A stretch of DNA of 5,225 nt from Acidobacteriaceae bacterium (GTDB lineage Bacteria; Acidobacteriota; Terriglobia; Terriglobales; Acidobacteriaceae), in contig PMCH01000174.1 in assembly GCA_003154055.1 (NCBI GenBank), positions 29,231 through 34,455 on the forward strand. The letters run 5' to 3'. Below the pieces are notes generated by a model. The model searched no databases, had not been told where the DNA came from, and worked only from the letters and a program-made list of their open reading frames with translations. Below, in pieces: positions 1 to 5,225 of this stretch. Position numbers and translations under genes: made by a program. The first letter of the stretch is position 1. Each line of letters opens with the position of its first letter.

Positions 1-458
1 GGAAAGCTCTTCAGGGCTACCTCGCGGGGACGGGACGTGGTCTTCTTGCTATCGTCGGTAGAGTTCTCCGTCAGCGTTCCCTTCAGAACATAAAACGCCT
101 CGTCCCCGGACTTCTTGCCCTCGCCCCGTTCCACGCTGCCTCGAAACTCGAACCAGACGCCGTGAACCGTCTCGGTGGTGAAGTCGAGTTTGTTGCCCTC
201 CAGTTTGCCCTGCTTGAAGAAATGGTCGAGGAACGCGCCCCGGTCGCTTTCCAAGTCTCCATACCGCGAAACAAAACCCGTAACCCGGCCCTTCTCTTCA
301 ACCGTAATCTGCACGAATTCGCCGTCGCGCAAAAAACTGTACATGCCGGAGTATTCCGCGCCGGGCAGCGCCGGTGCGGGCACCTTGGCCTCCTGCGCGG
401 ACGTACTCAATAGGGCAAGTACAACAAAACAGGCAACTCGGAAGGGGTAGGTATGCAT
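1..458 (-). CDS. Small secreted protein of unknown function (3' end outside window)
   Basis: The frame is open from an ATG at 456-458 down to the left edge, giving 152 codons with no stop, so the gene continues beyond the window. A GAGG Shine-Dalgarno core lies 5 bases before the ATG (within GAGGTGA at 461-467), which fixes the start. The N-terminus looks like a Sec signal peptide: an Arg at residue 7, a hydrophobic stretch at about 8-18 (VACFVVLALLS), and a likely cleavage site after STSA at residue 21, just before QEA. The mature part is polar, with alternating hydrophobic residues and many Gly, Thr and Phe (for example FVQITVEEKGRVTGFVSRYG and VHGVWFEFRGSV), which suggests a small all-beta domain. 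It ends in a Lys/Asp/Ser/Thr-rich stretch. No membrane segment follows the signal, and no lipobox Cys is seen at the cleavage site. I recognise no named family. From memory it resembles short exported hypothetical proteins of Acidobacteriota, so a periplasmic or extracellular location is inferred and the function is unknown. It is divergent from the TonB gene across 191 bases. Confidence 0.8.
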   Translation of the reverse strand, partial: MHTYPFRVACFVVLALLSTSAQEAKVPAPALPGAEYSGMYSFLRDGEFVQITVEEKGRVTGFVSRYGDLESDRGAFLDHFFKQGKLEGNKLDFTTETVHGVWFEFRGSVERGEGKKSGDEAFYVLKGTLTENSTDDSKKTTSRPREVALKSF

Positions 459-531
459 TCTCACCTCAAAGCCGCCGATTCCGGGATGCCATCAGAATGT
501 CGGTATCCAGGCTCCTACGGCCGTTTTCGGT

Positions 532-548
532 CAGTTATAATCCAGTTA
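532..548 (+). promoter_or_regulatory. Possible promoter -10 box with flanking CAGTTA copies
   Basis: A perfect TATAAT lies at 536-541, about 108 bases before the TonB-family start codon. It is bracketed by two CAGTTA copies at 532-537 and 543-548, 11 bases apart start to start, or about one helical turn. No good TTGACA-like box is seen 16-18 bases upstream, and there is no TGN extension. The promoter call therefore rests on the -10 box and on its place between two divergent genes. The paired hexamers could be an operator overlapping the promoter, but they are short and may be chance. Confidence 0.3.
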
Positions 549-581
549 CAGAGTAGCCGTCCGGAGCGAATACGAAAAGTG

Positions 582-616
582 CTTCGGATCCCGCCTTCAG
601 GGGGCACCACCGAAGG
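582..616 (+). other. Weak inverted repeat in the probable leader of the TonB-family gene
   Basis: CTTCGG at 582-587 is complementary to CCGAAG at 610-615, with a 22-base loop. A competing pair, CCTTC at 594-598 with GAAGG at 612-616, uses the same right arm, so only one stem can form at a time. The right arm touches an AAGGAG at 613-618 that looks like a ribosome binding site, but no start codon follows it at a useful distance. There is no T-run, so this is not an intrinsic terminator. Both stems are short and a regulatory role is speculative. Confidence 0.15.
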
Positions 617-649
617 AGCAGTTCAGCACACGTTTGGAGCCAGCCAGGG

Positions 650-2371
650 ATGCCTACCTCGAGTCCGAATTCCGTAAAGCTTCTGCTTGAATTGGAGCCG
701 CGGAGAGGTGCGTTCTGGAGCAGCGTGCGCGCCGCCCTGCGCCCAGTGAAAATGGCCGACAGTGCCGATCTTGGCCTGTGGCGCGACGTGTTCGTCCGCC
801 AGAGAATGCCCTGGCCCAGGTTTCTGCAGTCCGCCGTGTTGCACGCAGGTGCCCTTGCGCTGGTGTGGATGATTTCGATCGCTGGGCTCCGCCAGAACGT
901 CGTGGCGCGACCCACTTTCGACCCCGCGTCGCTGGTGACCTATTCGCCGGAAGAATATCTTCCCGCTCTGGACACTGGTTCGTCTGAGGCTGCCCAGACA
1001 CAGAAGGGCGACCCAGAATACTCGAAGCAGCCGATCATCTCCGTGCCTCGCGAGGCAAACAACCGGACCCAAACCATCGTTGCCCCCCCGGATATCCGGC
1101 TAGACCGTGATGTGCCTTTGCCGAACATTGTTGCTGCGGGCCACGTCCTCCCGGCGGTTCCGTTGGACGCCACCAGAGTAACGATGGCGAGAATGGTGGT
1201 TCCGGAAACAGCGATCGTGGCTCCGGCACCGGAACTCGATGCTGCCCGCAGCCGGACGACGCGAAATACACTCACCTCCGACGTGATTTCCCCTCCACCG
1301 GAGGTCGCACTGAACCAGGCACGGGGCATCGCGGGACCGGACGCAGCGGTGGTTGAGCCGCCCCCGGAACTTCCCAACTCCAGCAAGAGCCGCACCGGCC
1401 CCATCAACATCGGACCGAGCCAGGTAATCGCTCCCGCCCCTCAATTGGCAGTCGCCGAACAGCACACGCGATCGGCACGCATGAAGGGTGGCCTGCCCAA
1501 TGGGGACGCGGAGCCCGTCGCTCCTCCGCCCACCATGAGCGGAGTCAGCGGAACCAGCGCTGGAGGACGGTTGATCGCGCTGGGCATCCATCCCGTCAAT
1601 CCCACCGGCCCGGTTGTGGCGCCGGGAGGAAATCGCCGGGGAACGTTTGCGGCGACACCCGAAGGCAAGCGTGGCGCGGCGGGCACGCCCGATCAAACCG
1701 GGACGGCATCGGCCGCTGCCAGCGGCACAGGTAAAAGCGGCAGCGGAAACAGCGGCGCCGCGGCTCGGGGCAACAGTTCCCTGCCCAGTGGACTTCACGT
1801 CGGCGCTGTGGACCGCAGCCCGGTCGGCTCAATAGCAGGCGCCGGAGGAGACGGGGGGAGCAGGAACTCCCCTTCTGAACTCCGCGAGCTGGCCAGTGCC
1901 ACTCCGCCCCGAGTCGGGTCGAATTCACATTCGGCCGCGCCCGTTTCCGAGGACAAGGTGACTGACGTTGACCGGCGGGTATTCGGCGAAAAGCGTTTCT
2001 ACTCGATGACGCTGAACATGCCGAACCTCAATTCCTCGACTGGCAGCTGGGTCATCCGGTTTGCGGAACTGAAGGTGGACCAGCCGCGGGGAGAGTTGAT
2101 CGGGCCGGAGCCAAAAGAAAAATCCGATCCTGGCTACCCGCTCGAGCTCAGGCGGCAGAATGTCCAGGGCACGGTCACTCTTTATGCGGTGATCCATTCG
2201 GATGGCTCGGTGGGAGACGTTCGTGTTCTGAACAGCCCCGATGAGCGCTTGGACGCATTCGCCAGTAGCGCCTTTGGGCGGTGGAAATTCCTGCCTGCCA
2301 CCAAGAATGGGAAGCCGGTGGCGCTGGAGGCGGTGGTCGTGATTCCTTTCCGAATCAGGCGAGGTCTCTGA
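650..2371 (+). CDS. TonB-family energy transducer-like protein with long Pro-rich periplasmic linker
   Basis: This 573-residue protein has the topology of a TonB-family protein, which in known members couples the inner-membrane proton-motive force to outer-membrane receptors. Residues 1-58 are a cytoplasmic-type N-terminus, longer than in classical TonB. Residues 60-80 (RFLQSAVLHAGALALVWMIS onward) form one membrane anchor, and the His at 65 sits within it. Residues 81-435 are a Pro/Ala/Gly/Ser-rich linker with a recurring VxxPPPEL-like motif and a Gly/Ser-rich part at about 350-405. Residues 436-480 look folded rather than low-complexity. Residues 493-569 are the TonB C-terminal domain: YP near its start, QGTVTLYAVIHSDGSVGDV, then LDAFASSAFGRWKFLPATKN and PFRI at the end. 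The ATG is the first start codon in frame after a TAG at 554-556. A GGAG at 636-639 lies 10 bases before it, which is rather far. No exbB or exbD is present in the window, so the energising partner must be encoded elsewhere. A role other than TonB, such as envelope scaffolding, is possible because such paralogs are numerous in some phyla. Confidence 0.88.
   Translation: MPTSSPNSVKLLLELEPRRGAFWSSVRAALRPVKMADSADLGLWRDVFVRQRMPWPRFLQSAVLHAGALALVWMISIAGLRQNVVARPTFDPASLVTYSPEEYLPALDTGSSEAAQTQKGDPEYSKQPIISVPREANNRTQTIVAPPDIRLDRDVPLPNIVAAGHVLPAVPLDATRVTMARMVVPETAIVAPAPELDAARSRTTRNTLTSDVISPPPEVALNQARGIAGPDAAVVEPPPELPNSSKSRTGPINIGPSQVIAPAPQLAVAEQHTRSARMKGGLPNGDAEPVAPPPTMSGVSGTSAGGRLIALGIHPVNPTGPVVAPGGNRRGTFAATPEGKRGAAGTPDQTGTASAAASGTGKSGSGNSGAAARGNSSLPSGLHVGAVDRSPVGSIAGAGGDGGSRNSPSELRELASATPPRVGSNSHSAAPVSEDKVTDVDRRVFGEKRFYSMTLNMPNLNSSTGSWVIRFAELKVDQPRGELIGPEPKEKSDPGYPLELRRQNVQGTVTLYAVIHSDGSVGDVRVLNSPDERLDAFASSAFGRWKFLPATKNGKPVALEAVVVIPFRIRRGL
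1076..1537 (+). repeat. Degenerate VxxPPPEL-like peptide repeat in the TonB-family linker
   Basis: Within residues 143-296 of the TonB-family protein a short Pro-rich motif recurs: IVAPPDI at 143, IVAPAPEL at 189, VISPPPEV at 212, VVEPPPEL at 234, VIAPAPQL at 259 and PVAPPPTM at 289. The last four intervals are 23, 22, 25 and 30 residues. Between the motifs are polar segments rich in Arg, Ser, Thr and Asn. The repeat is clear at protein level, while the DNA copies have diverged, which points to an old repeat kept by selection rather than a recent tandem duplication. It probably forms extended polyproline-like rungs that span the periplasm. Confidence 0.65.
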
Positions 2372-2405
2372 GGTAGACGCAGGGGCGAGGTTGATCCTGG
2401 CCCGA

Positions 2406-4628
2406 TCAGCGATTGACCGTGGCCGGCTTGTCCAGCGGCAGCGCGGAGTATACCGCCGGATTTGCGCAGACTTCGTAGTAGAACCGCTCGGTCCAGCGCA
2501 GCAGGGAAAAATCCCGTACGTCCACCTGAGCGATTCGGTTCTTGCGGATGGCAATCTTGCGGAAAACCCCGTGGGCAAGCGGAACGGTTCCAACATAGAA
2601 CTCACGCTGCTCGTCAATCCATGGGCCCTTGAAGCCGGCCTTCCAGGAAACCAGCGAGATCTCCTGCTGCAGCTTGTGGAACGCAGGCTCGCTCAAACAG
2701 ATTCCGCCCACGTTGTAGTTGATCCTTAGCTCCTCAGAACCGGCATCGGCAGCCTCATTCCCTCCGAGCTGGAAAGTGTAGACCTGGAAGACTCCCGCTT
2801 CCGCCGCCAGCTTCTTCCGGGGCCGCTTCGCGCATGACGACAGGCGATCGCTTTCGTTGATGGCATCGGAGATCATGATCTGGCGGTCGCCGTCCATCAG
2901 ATAGAGCGGAGCCGTCTCCGAATAGGCGATCCCTAAACCCACTTCCATCTGGGGGAGCCCGGAGCGTTCCAGGAGTTCGTTGCAACCGCGCATCAGGGTC
3001 AGGATTTCCCATGCCAGAACGCAAGCACGGCTCACGCCCAGCATCGCCTCGCCCTCGCGCTCGAGCAGCGCAACGATGATGGCATCGCCTTCGAGGAAGA
3101 CCTTGACGGCATCGTATTTCTTGAGCAGTTTGTTGATCGGCTCATAGAAATTGAGACTGAAATACGAGGCCGCGTTCATGCCTTTCTCCATCAATGACTT
3201 GGTCAGGCGGGACGAATCGCGGATGTCAGCCTTGAGAATTACGTGGTGAACGATCTTTCCTTCGGAAGTTTTCTGGTCCTCCGGAGGCAGAAACTCATAG
3301 AGCATGCCGTTGAGGGTCGAGAGTTCCCGCACTTTCTCGTTGCCGATCAGATTGGTGCTGTCGAAGCCCGCGTTGATCGCCTCCAGGCTTCGCAAATCCC
3401 GGTGATAGCAGAACAAGTCGCGCAGCAGCCGGGCGGCAATCTTGTTCCGCTCCGCGCCACGGCAGGATGCCACCCGGCCCACCGCCGCAAACAGGCGTTC
3501 GGAAGAGAGCCGGCCCTCGGCAATGATTTTTTCGACCCGATCGCACTCCTCCCGCGAGATCAATGCGTTCTTGAGTTGCTGGGGATTGATGCGCGGCGCG
3601 TACTCGGACAGCAAGGGCACGGCTTCGTAGGACGCGATGACGTAAGGAAGAACACCTTCCTTGTGCAGCAGGCGGGTCCACAGGTCCAGGCGAGTCTTGC
3701 AGTCGCGGCCTTCGTCAGTCGAGTCGTCGCTGTTGCCCGTACCCACCAACGCCACTGCGTTCTCGGGGACATTCAGAATCTGGTCGGCCTGCTTCTCGTC
3801 CGCAATCTCCTTGCAGCCCACTTCGCGCAGAAAATCCAGCGCCAGCCGCCGGAGATTTGCAAAGCGGTCGGGATCCTTATCGAAGTTACCGAACATGTAG
3901 TAGTTTTCGCCGCACAGATAATCGTCGCGGCCGTCTTCGGTAAAGACCAGCGGGTTCAGGAAAAGACGGTAGTTATTCTGGGAAACTTCCCCGAACAGCG
4001 AGCGGCGCGTGCGCGCCAGCGTCTCTTTCTCGATTTCCCGTAACAGCCGGAACAGTTCCTGCCCCGTTTTGCGCAGGATGATCTTCTTGTGGATTTGGAA
4101 CGTGCCGACCAGCGACTGGGTCTCGAACATCTTGGTCTGGCGCAGACCTTCCAGAGACTTCGATTTCGCCCGGCACTGCTCCAGGATCCGGGCGAATTGT
4201 ACTTGCAGCTCCGCGCGGAGAAATTTGGTAACGGCCAGCCTCCCCAAAACGTCGACCGACGGGTTCTCCTCCGTTTTCGCGCGATTCAGAATGGCCTGGT
4301 GAAGCGATACCAGCACGCTCTTCAGGTCGGCGGGTCCGGCTTTTCGGACTTTCGAAGCGCCCTCGGCTACCGGCTGCAAGAATGGGCTTCGGGCAGCGGA
4401 CGGCACGTCCATCTCCAGCAGTGTCTCCACTTCGCCGAAGCGGCGGATGTAGCGCGAGAGATGCAGCCGCAGATCCTCCACCACGCGTGAGCTCAGGTGG
4501 ACGTCGTAGCGCAGGTTGTCCACGCCCAGTTGCAGGTCGTTCAAGGAGATGGCAGGGTTGTGCAAGAGCAGCTGCGGGCAGCTGGGCAGTTCCGAGGATC
4601 CAAACCGGAAGATCGGGAGCTTGGGCAT
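2406..4628 (-). CDS. Large protein with a class III adenylate/guanylate cyclase-like domain
   Basis: The chosen ATG at 4626-4628 gives 740 residues, ending in TGA at 2406-2408. The frame stays open upstream to a GTG at 4743-4745, but those 39 extra residues are Cys/Arg-rich and look non-coding. A GTG at 4632-4634 is also possible. None of the three starts has a well-placed ribosome binding site. Residues 459-601 resemble the class III nucleotide cyclase domain: ILKADIRDSS (Asp468, first metal Asp), VFLEGDAIIVAL (Asp515, second metal Asp), VGLGIAYSE, and ISDAINESDRLSSCAK (Asn591 and Arg595, the transition-state pair with the usual spacing of four). The residues that select adenine or guanine in known cyclases (Lys and Asp in adenylate cyclases) align with Phe511 and Ile584, so the substrate is unclear. 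Residues 1-458 are mostly helical-looking and charged, with no recognised sensor domain. Residues 602-740 form a C-terminal extension. No signal peptide or membrane segment is seen, so it should be cytoplasmic. It is convergent with the TonB gene (34-base gap) and follows the M28 gene on the same strand. Confidence 0.85.
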   Translation of the reverse strand: MPKLPIFRFGSSELPSCPQLLLHNPAISLNDLQLGVDNLRYDVHLSSRVVEDLRLHLSRYIRRFGEVETLLEMDVPSAARSPFLQPVAEGASKVRKAGPADLKSVLVSLHQAILNRAKTEENPSVDVLGRLAVTKFLRAELQVQFARILEQCRAKSKSLEGLRQTKMFETQSLVGTFQIHKKIILRKTGQELFRLLREIEKETLARTRRSLFGEVSQNNYRLFLNPLVFTEDGRDDYLCGENYYMFGNFDKDPDRFANLRRLALDFLREVGCKEIADEKQADQILNVPENAVALVGTGNSDDSTDEGRDCKTRLDLWTRLLHKEGVLPYVIASYEAVPLLSEYAPRINPQQLKNALISREECDRVEKIIAEGRLSSERLFAAVGRVASCRGAERNKIAARLLRDLFCYHRDLRSLEAINAGFDSTNLIGNEKVRELSTLNGMLYEFLPPEDQKTSEGKIVHHVILKADIRDSSRLTKSLMEKGMNAASYFSLNFYEPINKLLKKYDAVKVFLEGDAIIVALLEREGEAMLGVSRACVLAWEILTLMRGCNELLERSGLPQMEVGLGIAYSETAPLYLMDGDRQIMISDAINESDRLSSCAKRPRKKLAAEAGVFQVYTFQLGGNEAADAGSEELRINYNVGGICLSEPAFHKLQQEISLVSWKAGFKGPWIDEQREFYVGTVPLAHGVFRKIAIRKNRIAQVDVRDFSLLRWTERFYYEVCANPAVYSALPLDKPATVNR

Positions 4629-4763
4629 CGTCACCGTGCATCGGCAAGCGGGAGGACGGCGGTCAAATCCCGCGGAGGAAGATCGGCGTCGTTTACCGCT
4701 GCTTGCAACTGCATGAAACTGAACTACTAAGCAGCAGCGTAGCACGCCCCGCAGGAGCCCAAA

Positions 4764-4778
4764 AGTTACCCTAGTTAC
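4764..4778. repeat. Short direct repeat AGTTAC x2 between the M28 and cyclase-like genes
   Basis: AGTTAC occurs at 4764-4769 and again at 4773-4778, 9 bases apart start to start, in the 174-base gap between the M28 stop codon and the cyclase-like start. The same hexamer is found at 544-549 in the other intergenic region. It may be a regulator half-site, but a hexamer this short can recur by chance. No clear promoter or intrinsic terminator is visible in the rest of this gap. Confidence 0.15.
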
Positions 4779-4802
4779 GGCTCAAAATGGCGGGGAAAAC
4801 GG

Positions 4803-5225
4803 CTATTGGCCTGCCATCCGCGCCTTTTCGAACTCATCTCCCTTTTTCCAGCCGACCTGGTTGGACTGGTTCGCCGCTTCCCACCCCAGGGCAAAGCCGA
4901 AGCGGGCCATGGCAGCGTCCGAGGTGTAATCCTGGCCGGGATGATACTCATCGCTCGGCTGGTGATAGTGATTCTTCGTGTAATCGGCGTCCTGGGCCAG
5001 CCCCCAGGCTTCGTCGTGCCCCTTGAACTTCATGCCTTCATTGATGGAGAACGCAGGGATGCCAACGCGCGCCAGGCTGAAATGATCGGAGCGATAGTAG
5101 TGTCCGGCTTCGGGCCGGGCGTCAGGACGGATGGTGAATCGGAACTCGGCCGCCATTGCCTGCACTACGGGATAGAAACTGGTGCGCTCAGCGCCCGCGA
5201 CCTGTACTTCCTGCGGCGCCCCGAG
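4803..5225 (-). CDS. M28 family zinc metallopeptidase, C-terminal part (5' end outside window)
   Basis: The frame is open from the right edge to a TAG at 4803-4805, giving the last 140 residues of a longer protein; the true start lies beyond the window. The family call rests on the M28 C-terminal pattern. ERTSF (fragment residues 13-17) is followed by the hallmark HYYRSDHFSLARVGIPAFSI (42-61). Then come DYTKNHYHQPSDEY (81-94), whose His88 in the YHQPSDEY motif matches the last zinc ligand of M28 enzymes, and a closing helix with ALGWEAANQ. Known M28 members are aminopeptidases or carboxypeptidases with two co-catalytic zinc ions. The other zinc ligands and the catalytic Glu would be in the missing N-terminal part. 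Many members of this type are exported, but the signal region cannot be seen here. The gene reads toward the cyclase-like gene on the same strand, 174 bases away, and no intrinsic terminator is visible between them, so read-through is possible. Confidence 0.92.
   Translation of the reverse strand, partial: LGAPQEVQVAGAERTSFYPVVQAMAAEFRFTIRPDARPEAGHYYRSDHFSLARVGIPAFSINEGMKFKGHDEAWGLAQDADYTKNHYHQPSDEYHPGQDYTSDAAMARFGFALGWEAANQSNQVGWKKGDEFEKARMAGQ

Noticed and set aside
459..649. A tRNA or small RNA gene in the divergent intergenic region
   Set aside because: No cloverleaf arms, T-loop sequence or CCA-like end could be found on either strand.
1100..1798. 232-codon open frame on the minus strand inside the TonB-family gene
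   Set aside because: It is antisense to a well-supported gene, its protein is Arg/Cys/Ser-rich with no domain, and GC-rich coding DNA often leaves such shadow frames open.
2380..2402. Possible terminator hairpin between the convergent genes
   Set aside because: Only 3-base stems such as AGG/CCT can be drawn and there is no T-run on either strand.
1925..2617. 230-codon minus-strand frame across the convergent junction
   Set aside because: It overlaps the TonB C-terminal domain in antisense and the end of the cyclase-like gene in another frame, and shows no domain.
3243..4043. 266-codon open frame on the plus strand inside the cyclase-like gene
   Set aside because: It is antisense to the cyclase-like frame, which carries recognisable catalytic motifs. 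Its own translation is rich in Gln, Arg and Val with no family signature.
4629..4745. 39-residue N-terminal extension of the cyclase-like protein from GTG 4743-4745
   Set aside because: It is Cys/Arg/Ser-rich, unlike the rest of the protein, and lacks a usable ribosome binding site, so the shorter ATG form was preferred.
4747..4795. Inverted repeat CCCCGC (4747-4752) / GCGGGG (4790-4795) downstream of the M28 gene as a terminator
   Set aside because: The stem is only 6 bases with a 37-base loop and no T-run, so it does not fit an intrinsic terminator.

Overview
The window is GC-rich (judged by eye), densely coding bacterial DNA. The gene content fits a soil or sediment Acidobacteriota genome: a long periplasmic TonB-family protein with a Pro/Ala/Gly linker, an M28 metallopeptidase, and a short secreted protein of unknown function. 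This assignment rests on the general look of the proteins and was not confirmed by any search. I see no rRNA, tRNA, CRISPR array, insertion sequence or phage gene.

Layout from left to right. (1) Positions 1-458, minus strand: most of a small secreted protein of unknown function that runs off the left edge. (2) Positions 459-649: a divergent intergenic region with a TATAAT box between two CAGTTA copies, and a weak stem-loop. (3) Positions 650-2371, plus strand: a 573-residue TonB-family energy-transducer protein with one membrane anchor, a degenerate Pro-rich repeat and a C-terminal TonB domain. (4) Positions 2406-4628, minus strand: a 740-residue protein, convergent with the TonB gene. It carries a class III nucleotide cyclase-like domain inside two large segments that I cannot assign. 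(5) Positions 4629-4802: a 174-base gap. (6) Positions 4803-5225, minus strand: the C-terminal 140 residues of an M28 family metallopeptidase that runs off the right edge.

Nothing shows that the four genes form one system. The M28 and cyclase-like genes lie in the same direction and could share a transcript. The small secreted protein and the TonB protein are divergently transcribed and could share a control region. The best candidate for undescribed biology is the cyclase-like protein. It keeps the metal-binding Asp pair and the transition-state Asn/Arg pair of class III cyclases, but the two positions that select the base look non-canonical. Its N-terminal 458 residues match no sensor family that I recognise.
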